From Candidatus Methanophagales archaeon (lineage in GTDB: Archaea > Halobacteriota > Syntropharchaeia > Alkanophagales > Methanospirareceae), in contig DAOUUS010000103.1 in the NCBI GenBank assembly GCA_030668065.1, positions 1-6,007 on the forward strand: DNA of 6,007 nucleotides, in the 5' to 3' direction. The stretch's first letter is position 1; each line of letters opens with the position of its first letter. Positions 1 to 4,863 of this stretch are shown here, one piece after another. Made by a program: the position numbers and the translations under genes. A model generated the notes under the pieces. It saw only the letters and a list, made by a program, of their open reading frames with translations, was not told where the DNA came from and searched no databases.

Positions 1-289
1 ATTCGTTGTTCAGCACACCACGTTCGGTATTACGCACGAAAACGCCGCTCCAGTTCGTATCTCAGAGTTCCTATATGCAGAATGACATCCAGCCCAAATA
101 TCATATATGGGATAATAGCCGCTTGAAACTCTTCTGCCCTGAAGGATATAGCATGCCCGGGGCATTCTCGGTTACGGCATCGCAAAACTCGTTCTCTGAC
201 CCAAAATTCACCATTCAGTGTTATAATATGCCGGTTATTCTTGTTGTATTTCTTAACTAGCTTCACGCGCAAAGGGGGCAGCTATTCAT
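1..289 (-). pseudogene. 5' part of a zinc-ribbon transposase, frameshifted and cut by the window edge
   Basis: This is a decayed transposase N-terminus. An ATG at 289-287 opens a frame reading MNSCPLCA that stops at 265-263. One base out of register, the protein continues from about 272 (VKLVKKY...RHIITLNGEFWV) to a TAA at 32-30. The first frame supplies a CPLC pair and the second a CRNREC pair, so together they make a four-cysteine zinc ribbon, typical of the N-terminus of several DDE transposase families. The segment FGLDVILHIGTLRYE also fits such proteins. After the TAA, a third register reads NTERGVLNNE to the left edge, suggesting a second frameshift at the FR/RN junction. The exact IS family is not certain. 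I infer a dead IS copy; the rest of the gene is outside the window. Confidence 0.55.
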
Positions 290-370
290 CCGTGTGGAAA
301 CTTTAACCACTTTTTGTTGCATAATACATTATAGTGGCTCACAATATAAGGAGTTATGTGTGAAACTATG

Positions 371-649
371 GTGCTCTTCGCTTAACATTGCTTGTCCGCC
401 CGTATAATGAAGCGGAAGTAACGCTTCGATTCCGCCCTCGCGATAAATGTTTATCCAGTTGGTGATGGTATTGTTCGTAACCGACAAGAATTTCGCAATA
501 GCTGAGTATTTCCAACCAAGATAGATGAGTTTAAACGCTTGAATCCGTTTCAGCACTTTAGCAGACTTGACTTTCCGCTCAGCAAGCTTTAATTGTTCAT
601 ACTCTGTCTCTGAGATACTAACCCATTGAAATGTTTCGCCTTTTTTTAT
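371..649 (-). pseudogene. N-terminal helix-turn-helix fragment of an IS630-type transposase
   Basis: This fragment encodes the DNA-binding start of an IS630/Tc1-like transposase. The region KRIQAFKLIYLGW...SAIAKFLSVTNNTITNWINIYREGG is a classic helix-turn-helix with the turn at SVTNNT and the usual W-x-x-x-Y-R-E-G-G after the recognition helix, followed by a GGQAMLSEEH stretch that normally leads into the catalytic domain. Homology-like sequence ends about position 371; the rest of the frame (to a stop at 331-329) is unrelated and the DDE domain is absent. Upstream the frame stays open from a stop near 655, reading KKGETFQWVSIS. The only initiation codon is GTG at 556; an ATA at 649-647 sits where an ATG would be expected. 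The gene is therefore truncated and probably also lacks its start. Confidence 0.6.
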
Positions 650-684
650 ATAGGGTTATAATGCAGAGCGGGTATATAAAAGTC

Positions 685-736
685 ACAAAAAATGGATGCA
701 TTTTAGTATAACTACTTGTAAAAGGCATATATGCCT
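685..736 (-). terminator. probable terminator of the RCK-DHH gene
   Basis: A perfect 14-base palindrome, AGGCATATATGCCT (723-736), lies one base past the TAA of the RCK-DHH gene. On the minus strand it is followed by TTTAC and, further on, by a run of six T near 690-685. The palindrome could fold as a five-pair stem with a TATA loop. The oligo-T tract alone also fits archaeal termination. Confidence 0.4.
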
Positions 737-737
737 A

Positions 738-2225
738 TTAATCGCTTTCCCCTTCCTTCATCACCGATAGGAAACGTCTTGATACCGCATCCTCCGCGAG
801 TTGCATTACCGTATCTTTATCCTTTACACCACTAAAAACGCCCAGAGGTAACTGTGCTGCAGCCATCGTGGCATGTCCACCTGCAGAACCCGTAGAACCA
901 AACGCACGGACAAACGCATCCCCTATATTCACCCTTATGTCCTTACTCCTGCCAGATACGCAGATCTTATCCTCACATAGCCCTATCACTACAACTGTTG
1001 TGATACCTTCAAGTCTAAGCAAATAATCCGCCGCCAGCGGTATTGCATCCCGATTTGCCACGTTTCCCACGTTTGTGATTAAATAACTACCTTTTATCTT
1101 TTTATGTTGTATCGCACCACCTATCACGTTCAGCATCTCGGTGGACATCGGCGGCGTCTCTATCTGATCTAAAAGGTCTTTACCCGCGGTTACGTGCAGA
1201 AATGCCGCGGCCGAGAAATCGGATGTATGCGTCTCTCGCCTAAATCCAGCCGTATCGGTTCTTATTCCATGCAAAAGAGCAGTTGCCAGCACCTTATCCG
1301 CAGGCATATCTAATTCCTGCAGATAGCGCATCATTATCGTTGATGTCGCGCCATTATCTGTTCGTATATCCATAAAATCAGCATCTACTTTTCCATTATT
1401 CACTGCATGATGGTCTATGATGATATTTACTTTACTGCCCGGTGGTAACGGGTTGTTTGCTCCGGGAATGGCTGCATCTACCAGTGCCAGCTTATCATAA
1501 TCCTTAAAGGCATCCTCACCTTCTATTCTCCGCATCTCTATCCCCAAGATGTTCACAAACGCGCGATTCTCATGATGCCCTATCTCGCCTCGGTACAATA
1601 TATCTGCAGATACACCCACAGTTCTTGCTATGTGCTGCAGTGCAAGGGCAGAAGCTATCGCATCCGGGTCCGGGCTGTCATGAATCACAATTCCTAATTT
1701 ACCTTTGCCATCCCCCCGCACCTTTATCGCTTCTAGCATCGAAGTCAATCCTTTTGCTTTACGCCGGAACTTCATCCGCTCCAGATAATCCATCGCAGCT
1801 CTCGCGGTTATATCAGGGATAGCCAGGATTACATCAACGTCTAACTCTTTCAACGCTTCTTTGTCCACGGGGCCAATCGCTCGTACTGCTAATTGGGCAT
1901 CTGGGAGCACCTCCTTAATATTCGTCACCGCTTTCCTGTTCGCTTTGCCGTCACTGCTCAGGATAAAAACTACTTCTGGATTGCCCTCTGTCTTCACCAC
2001 GTCAATCACATCGGGATCGCGTATGTCGCCTGCAAATGCAATTAAATCTTCTTCTTTCAGTAGTTCTACTTTCTTCTCATCGCTATCCACTATAACAATA
2101 TCAAGTCCGCGCCCTTCCAACTCTTTCGCAATCGCAGAGCCTATACTCCCACAGCCGAAGATTACTTGTATCGCCTTCTCTTTCGATTTGTGCTCTGTTC
2201 CGCTTCCTGTTCCCTCTTGCCCCAT
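738..2225 (-). CDS. DHH-family phosphoesterase with N-terminal RCK/TrkA-N NAD-binding domain
   Basis: This 495-residue protein has two parts. Residues 19-135 form a Rossmann RCK/TrkA-N domain with the dinucleotide-binding GCGSIG (24-29) and the acidic Asp47 at the end of the second strand. Residues 176-485 are a DHH-DHHA1 phosphoesterase. Its metal motifs are all present: HDSPDPDA (182-189), LVD (Asp250), DHH (271-273), GIRTD (Asp324), and the substrate-binding GGH (449-451) of DHHA1. DHH enzymes of this group use Mn to hydrolyse phosphodiesters such as short oligonucleotides, pAp or cyclic dinucleotides; the real substrate here is unknown. The RCK domain suggests control by NAD(H) or another nucleotide (inference). 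No membrane segment is visible, so it is probably cytosolic. The ATG is the only plausible start before the Rossmann fold; no good ribosome site precedes it. It is divergent from mptE. Confidence 0.9.
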   Translation of the reverse strand: MGQEGTGSGTEHKSKEKAIQVIFGCGSIGSAIAKELEGRGLDIVIVDSDEKKVELLKEEDLIAFAGDIRDPDVIDVVKTEGNPEVVFILSSDGKANRKAVTNIKEVLPDAQLAVRAIGPVDKEALKELDVDVILAIPDITARAAMDYLERMKFRRKAKGLTSMLEAIKVRGDGKGKLGIVIHDSPDPDAIASALALQHIARTVGVSADILYRGEIGHHENRAFVNILGIEMRRIEGEDAFKDYDKLALVDAAIPGANNPLPPGSKVNIIIDHHAVNNGKVDADFMDIRTDNGATSTIMMRYLQELDMPADKVLATALLHGIRTDTAGFRRETHTSDFSAAAFLHVTAGKDLLDQIETPPMSTEMLNVIGGAIQHKKIKGSYLITNVGNVANRDAIPLAADYLLRLEGITTVVVIGLCEDKICVSGRSKDIRVNIGDAFVRAFGSTGSAGGHATMAAAQLPLGVFSGVKDKDTVMQLAEDAVSRRFLSVMKEGESD

Positions 2226-2237
2226 TCGCGCTATTAG

Positions 2238-2250
2238 ATTTATAATACCT
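2238..2250 (-). promoter_or_regulatory. possible TATA box for the RCK-DHH gene
   Basis: On the minus strand the sequence GGTATTATAAATC lies 13-25 bases before the ATG. This is somewhat too close for a conventional leader, since a start site about 25 bases on would fall at or just inside the gene. The more distal AT box at 2288-2300 is nearly symmetric and could serve instead, giving a leader of roughly 40 bases. Neither has been tested. Confidence 0.3.
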
Positions 2251-2287
2251 CACACTACTACTACTTCATCACAAAAACAATGCAGAG

Positions 2288-2300
2288 GATATATAATATA
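2288..2300 (+). promoter_or_regulatory. TATA box of mptE
   Basis: The sequence GATATATAATATA (from about 2288) is a strong archaeal TATA-box match. A start site about 25 bases downstream falls near 2320, giving a short leader of about 15 bases to the ATG at 2336. No Shine-Dalgarno sequence is present, as is common for such short archaeal leaders. The placement also argues against the in-frame TTG at 2306, which would lie upstream of the transcript. Confidence 0.5.
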
Positions 2301-2335
2301 CTTCATTGATAAACTATTCCTTCCTGCTTAATAAT

Positions 2336-2980
2336 ATGCAATATCGCGATTGGGAGCCAACATACGAGGAGATATTAGCGGATTTTGGATTTGATAGGGC
2401 AAAAGATGAAGAGGCAGCAAGGATCGCGGCTGAAATACTGAGCCGCAGCGATAATAAAAGCGAGCACGTAGAGCAAGAGATAGAACGGCTTATAAAGGGT
2501 AAAGCGGTGATAATATGTGGCAATGCACCCTGTTTGGTGAGCGATATAAAGGAACAGGCTATTTTTACTGCTTCTCGTGTTGTAATAGCAGCAGATGGGG
2601 CTACTTCTGTACTTTTGCATAAAGGCATTATACCGCATATTGTGGTTACCGACCTTGATGGTAATGTTGCGGATATATTATATGCGAACCGGCTCGGCGC
2701 GGTAATTGTTGTGCATGCGCACGGGGACAACATAGAGATGCTGAGAACCGTTTTACCAGCGTTAAGCGGGGACGTGATCTGCACAACGCAGAGCAAGCCC
2801 ATTCCTAAAGTTTACAACTTCGGCGGGTTTACGGATGGTGACAGGTGTGTCTTTCTTGCGAAGGAGTTCGGAGCTATGGAAATAGTGCGTTTGGGTTTTG
2901 ATTTCGAGGATACCGAGGTTAGCGCGAGAAAGAAGAAGAAGTTGAAGTGGGCGAAGCGGTTGATTGGAACTATTTTGTGA
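2336..2980 (+). CDS. mptE: 6-hydroxymethyl-7,8-dihydropterin pyrophosphokinase, MptE-like
   Basis: This 214-residue protein belongs to the archaeal MptE family (formerly DUF115/COG1634). MptE transfers diphosphate from ATP to 6-hydroxymethyl-7,8-dihydropterin, a cytosolic step in tetrahydromethanopterin synthesis. Conserved blocks visible, counted from this ATG, are CGNAP (61-65), ADGAT (86-90), GIIPHIVVTDLDG (to 109), HAHGDN (127-132), GFTDGDR (164-170), LGFDF, and a basic KKKKLKWAKRLI tail. The N-terminal MQYRDWEPTYEEIL is also typical. The ATG at 2336 is preferred to the TTG at 2306 because of the TATA-box position and because family resemblance begins at MQYRDW. The protein has the size of a complete family member, with no break seen. 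It is transcribed alone, divergent from the RCK-DHH gene and convergent with the lipoprotein gene. Confidence 0.88.
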   Translation: MQYRDWEPTYEEILADFGFDRAKDEEAARIAAEILSRSDNKSEHVEQEIERLIKGKAVIICGNAPCLVSDIKEQAIFTASRVVIAADGATSVLLHKGIIPHIVVTDLDGNVADILYANRLGAVIVVHAHGDNIEMLRTVLPALSGDVICTTQSKPIPKVYNFGGFTDGDRCVFLAKEFGAMEIVRLGFDFEDTEVSARKKKKLKWAKRLIGTIL

Positions 2981-3085
2981 AGCTTATGGTTTGTAGGTGA
3001 TTAAAGTCACAGACCACACCCGAATGAATTGCAAAAGGCATCCCTGGTGATCGAGTATTCTCTGTCCCTCTTTATCTTAGTTCTC

Positions 3086-3108
3086 ATTAGATTTTAGTTT
3101 TCGAAACT
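3086..3108 (+). terminator. weak terminator-like AT-rich tract between convergent genes
   Basis: The 129 bases between mptE and the lipoprotein gene contain no further gene. Near the lipoprotein stop there is a T-rich stretch (ATTAGATTTTAGTTTT) and a short inverted repeat AGTTT-TCG-AAACT at 3096-3108. The stem is only five pairs, so this is a tentative call. Confidence 0.25.
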
Positions 3109-3109
3109 G

Positions 3110-3943
3110 TTATATTTGTAATTCAAACGTATCTCTTACCCCATTAACATCTACAGTGTAAACGCCTGCTTTCAGCCCAACCACATCCAATGCGATAACT
3201 TCCTCAAATGGCGTAATTACCTGTGCACACATTACGTCAGCGGGTCTTGATGCTGCTAGGGTGACGAAGAATGTATTTCCTTCACGTCTTGTCGTAATTT
3301 CGTCTACTTTCGTACTACTATCGGGATACTCGCCTTTTGCAACAACTTTTATCTGAACGGGAAATGATTCAAGCAGCATAATTTCAATATCTTTTACGTT
3401 AGCTAACTTCGTATGGTACACCAGTGCCCGCCCGTCTTCTGTGCTGAGGGTAAGTTGGTTCTCCTCTATTGTAAATGTCGTTACGTCACGCAGTATTTCG
3501 AGGTATTGTGTCTCCTGCGGCATTACACCTTCCGGGTCCATACAGAGCATTTCAGTCCATGACATCTCGTTGAGGACAATCTTATCAGCAGTAGTATATG
3601 ATCCCGAGTACTGGTTACACCCCGCCGTACCGCTGATCAGCCCATCCTCAAAGTGGGCAGTGATTGTAGTCCCTGAGATGGGGGAACGCACATTACCCTG
3701 ACTCTCTGCGATGAAATTGGTAAGCGTCCAGAGGCGGCCTTCCAGACTGGACTCAGTTGGCGTTGAAGTGGGTGTCAATGCAGGTAATGGGGTTGGCGTA
3801 AAGGTTGTTTTTGTAGGAGGAGTGGCACTCGCCGTGGGGGTGGATACGGGTGTCGGTGGTTTATCATCAATGCACCCCGCAAATATCAAAACCGCTACGA
3901 TTGCTACTATGGCTATTAAGCCCGTTATGGGTTTCTTTTTCAT
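3110..3943 (-). CDS. lipoprotein with META (HslJ-like) domain and a second C-terminal domain
   Basis: This 277-residue protein is probably anchored outside the cytoplasmic membrane. It starts with a basic MKKK, a hydrophobic core and the lipobox IFAGC (Cys24). Residues 28-66 are a Pro/Thr/Ser-rich linker. Residues 67-177 form a META domain, with the marks TAGCNQYSGSY (107-116), WTEMLC (129-134) and a late TQYLEILRDV helix. META domains occur in HslJ-like stress proteins and many envelope lipoproteins and have no known enzyme activity. Residues 178-277 form a second domain (VQIKVVAKGEYPD...MCAQVITPFEE...GLKAGVYTVDVNGV) that I recognise from other META lipoproteins but cannot name. A strong GGAGGG lies five bases before the ATG. 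The precise role is unknown; a surface or stress-related function is inferred. Confidence 0.85.
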   Translation of the reverse strand: MKKKPITGLIAIVAIVAVLIFAGCIDDKPPTPVSTPTASATPPTKTTFTPTPLPALTPTSTPTESSLEGRLWTLTNFIAESQGNVRSPISGTTITAHFEDGLISGTAGCNQYSGSYTTADKIVLNEMSWTEMLCMDPEGVMPQETQYLEILRDVTTFTIEENQLTLSTEDGRALVYHTKLANVKDIEIMLLESFPVQIKVVAKGEYPDSSTKVDEITTRREGNTFFVTLAASRPADVMCAQVITPFEEVIALDVVGLKAGVYTVDVNGVRDTFELQI

Positions 3944-4044
3944 ATGTTCCCTCCTTTTATATGCAGAGCCCTTGCCATGCCATACTCAAATAAATTCCGG
4001 GGCATCCGTGAGCTGTATACTGCCTTTTCACATATTCTAACCAT
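3940..4044 (-). CDS. possible 34-residue upstream ORF overlapping the lipoprotein start
   Basis: An ATG at 4044-4042, preceded by AAGGTGA with four bases of spacing, opens a frame of 34 codons (begins MVRICEKAVYSSR, ends KGGNI). Its TGA overlaps the lipoprotein ATG in an ATGA arrangement, the common geometry of coupled archaeal genes. I do not recognise the peptide: it has one Cys, no membrane segment, and several basic residues. A frame this short can occur by chance, so the evidence is the ribosome site plus the exact overlap. It could be a real small protein, a leader peptide controlling the lipoprotein, or simply 5' untranslated sequence. Confidence 0.3.
   Translation of the reverse strand: MVRICEKAVYSSRMPRNLFEYGMARALHIKGGNI
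3949..3954 (-). promoter_or_regulatory. ribosome binding site of the lipoprotein gene
   Basis: GGAGGG on the minus strand, five bases before the ATG, is a strong Shine-Dalgarno match and fixes the start. It lies inside the overlapping small upstream frame (4044-3940), so the two could be translationally coupled. Confidence 0.7.
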
Positions 4045-4092
4045 TTTATCACCTTAAACATCCTTTTTTCACTCTAAAATTCTTTTCACTTG

Positions 4093-4145
4093 GTACAAAA
4101 AGATATGTAGGGGTTTTTATTACCCCATTTTTTTGTTTTTTGTAC
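4093..4145. terminator. nested inverted repeat with T-tracts, probable bidirectional terminator after the DsrE gene
   Basis: GTACAAAAA (4093-4101) and TTTTTGTAC (4137-4145) form a nine-base outer repeat. Inside it GGGGT (4110-4114) and ACCCC (4122-4126) form a second stem, followed on the plus strand by runs of seven and six T. On the minus strand the structure lies seven bases past the DsrE stop and ends in TTTTTGTAC, so it can terminate the DsrE operon. The stronger T-tracts are on the plus strand, where no gene is seen. Confidence 0.45.
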
Positions 4146-4151
4146 TTGTTT

Positions 4152-4595
4152 TCACAACCACAGTATTTTGTCTGCGTTTAGCGCTACACCTATTGCGTCT
4201 GGCACCTTCACAGGCGTTACGAAGTCTTCGATGTTCGTTTTGTCGTCAATAGACGCTGCAAAACCGTCTATAACGTTGAAAGTCCCACACGAATAGATGT
4301 TCACACCCCGCTCGTCTTTTTCAAACATTGCTAACTGCTCAAGGTTGTCTGGAAAGTCTTCCGGCTTCAAACCTTCAAACTGCCCTGCAATTAACGTTTT
4401 CACTTCGTCTGGTATTGCTAAAGTTGCCAAGTTACCTTTCTTCGTCACTTCAACACCGTTCGGTCCATAAAATACTGTTACTGTTGGGACACCTGCTTGT
4501 TTCGCTGCAAATGCAATGACATAACTTGCATATTGGTTCTTCGGGTTGTCCATTCCACTATTCACATATATTACCAAATTCTCTACTTTCCCCAT
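4152..4595 (-). CDS. DsrE-family protein
   Basis: This 147-residue protein has the DsrE/DsrF fold pattern: an opening strand LVIYVNSGMDNPKNQYASYVIAFAAKQAGV, a central VTVFYGPNGVEVTKKG, the GVNIYSCGTF segment with Cys103 at the usual position of the reactive cysteine, and the closing ADKILWL strand. Family members include sulfur-relay proteins (TusBCD, DsrEFH) and many uncharacterised ones; no partner Tus/Dsr gene is visible here, so sulfur transfer is not established. The ATG at 4595-4593 is chosen because family resemblance starts at MGKVENL. A GTG three codons upstream (4604) has GGAG five bases ahead and is a good alternative. An in-frame TTG at 4637 is unlikely. The ATG lies two bases past the stop of a hydrophobic small frame, suggesting an operon with the genes upstream. 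Confidence 0.75.
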   Translation of the reverse strand: MGKVENLVIYVNSGMDNPKNQYASYVIAFAAKQAGVPTVTVFYGPNGVEVTKKGNLATLAIPDEVKTLIAGQFEGLKPEDFPDNLEQLAMFEKDERGVNIYSCGTFNVIDGFAASIDDKTNIEDFVTPVKVPDAIGVALNADKILWL

Positions 4596-4625
4596 TTCTA
4601 CCACTTCTTCTCCTTTCTCATGCCT

Positions 4626-4632
4626 ATTATAC
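4626..4632 (-). promoter_or_regulatory. possible TATA box for the DsrE gene
   Basis: GTATAATAG on the minus strand lies about 30-37 bases before the ATG at 4595. A start site some 25 bases further on would give an almost leaderless DsrE transcript. If the upstream small frames belong to an operon, this would be an internal promoter. Confidence 0.3.
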
Positions 4633-4638
4633 GACAAA

Positions 4639-4685
4639 GCACCAAGCCCGAGTGCACAATCGCGATAACGATTGCTGCGGGTGCT
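4639..4685. repeat. imperfect inverted repeat (hairpin or operator-like) upstream of the DsrE gene
   Basis: CAATCG (4657-4662) and CGATTG (4669-4674) flank a six-base CGATAA loop. Outside them AGCACC (4639-4644) and CCCG (4647-4650) can pair with CGGGTGCT (4678-4685), with bulges. The structure lies just upstream of the possible DsrE TATA box. It may be an RNA hairpin or a protein-binding palindrome, or it may only reflect the hydrophobic coding frame that runs through it. Confidence 0.4.
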
Positions 4686-4701
4686 AAGACAGTTCTACCT
4701 T

Positions 4702-4863
4702 CTATTTTTTAGTTTCACACCTTATCTTATTTCCTCTTTCCCTTTGGGGATGTTCTTTGCACCTCTCAAGAATCGGACTTGTGTCGTATAAATAACTAAG
4801 CCCCGACATTGCCACACCGCTTTGAAAAAGCGGGCTCTCCCTGTTAGCATCCACGTTATCCAT
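4702..4863 (-). CDS. 53-residue hypothetical protein overlapping the TPR gene stop
   Basis: An ATG at 4863-4861 overlaps the last codons of the TPR gene (ATGGATAA) and opens a 53-codon frame ending at TAG 4704-4702. The product begins MDNVDANRES, contains SGVAMSGLSYLYD, and ends in a basic, Cys/His-containing part (ERCKEHPQRERG...RCETKK). I do not recognise it. The codons fit the neighbouring genes (AGG, AGA and ATA used), and the overlap is typical of archaeal operons, but no strong ribosome site precedes the ATG; an internal ATG at 4806 follows GGTG. The six A just before the stop could join it to the hydrophobic frame downstream. A perfect hairpin lies within it, so the stretch could instead be a structured non-coding region. 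Confidence 0.35.
   Translation of the reverse strand: MDNVDANRESPLFQSGVAMSGLSYLYDTSPILERCKEHPQRERGNKIRCETKK
4817..4833. repeat. perfect 7-bp hairpin just past the TPR gene
   Basis: CCGCTTT and AAAGCGG are exact complements around a GAA loop (TTC on the minus strand), 23 bases beyond the TPR stop. AGCCC (4799-4803) can alternatively pair with GGGCT (4832-4836), so two exclusive folds exist. There is no T-run after it on the minus strand, so it is not a standard terminator. Confidence 0.5.

Larger units (their letters stand above)
1..649. mobile_element. cluster of two degenerate insertion-sequence remnants
   Basis: Two unrelated transposase fragments lie in tandem on the minus strand, separated by about 80 bases (290-370) with no coding signal. 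The IS630-type fragment breaks just where the other element's 5' region begins, which is compatible with insertion of one element into the other. I could not define terminal inverted repeats or a target duplication, because the far end of the left element is outside the window. Confidence 0.4.
4598..4705 (-). pseudogene. small hydrophobic frame, possible C-terminal membrane segment displaced by one base
   Basis: A 36-codon open frame runs from an in-frame TAA at 4711-4709 to TAG at 4600-4598, two bases before the DsrE ATG. From the ATA at 4705 it reads IEGRTVLAPAAIVIAIVHSGLVLCRIIG and then a basic MRKEKKW. That is one membrane-length hydrophobic helix with a positive tail. No ATG, GTG or TTG lies before the helix. 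It starts exactly where the 53-codon frame ends, in the -1 register, at a run of six A. I infer either one gene split by an indel at that run, giving a soluble head plus C-terminal anchor of about 88 residues, or a small gene that lost its start. Chance is not excluded. Confidence 0.3.

Noticed and set aside
1861..2331. Plus-strand frame of 156 codons
   Set aside because: It lies antisense to the RCK-DHH gene, whose motifs are complete; the translation is Ser/Thr-rich shadow sequence with no recognisable domain.
2306..2335. TTG start ten codons upstream of the mptE ATG
   Set aside because: It would lie within a few bases of the TATA box and upstream of the predicted transcript start; the added residues do not fit the family.
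2314..2802. Minus-strand frame of 162 codons
   Set aside because: It is the antisense shadow of mptE, which has conserved motifs and a promoter.
3711..4040. Plus-strand frame of 109 codons, Val/Gly-rich
   Set aside because: It is the complement of the lipoprotein signal peptide and its Pro/Thr linker, with no independent support.
4596..4637. Longer DsrE protein from the TTG at 4637
   Set aside because: The extra residues do not resemble the family and overlap a possible TATA box; the ATG at 4595 or GTG at 4604 fits better.
4497..4712. Plus-strand frame of 71 codons crossing the DsrE start
   Set aside because: It is antisense to the DsrE N-terminus and has no ribosome site or recognisable domain.
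4700..4712. Programmed -1 frameshift joining the two small frames
   Set aside because: The heptamer is T AAA AAA rather than a proper X XXY YYZ slippery site and no clear stimulatory structure follows; an ordinary indel is simpler.
4702..4863. The 53-codon ORF as a degraded TnpB C-terminus or IS200/605 end
   Set aside because: The hairpins and the SPLFQSGVAMS segment are loosely reminiscent, but no TnpB zinc-finger or catalytic motif is present to support it.
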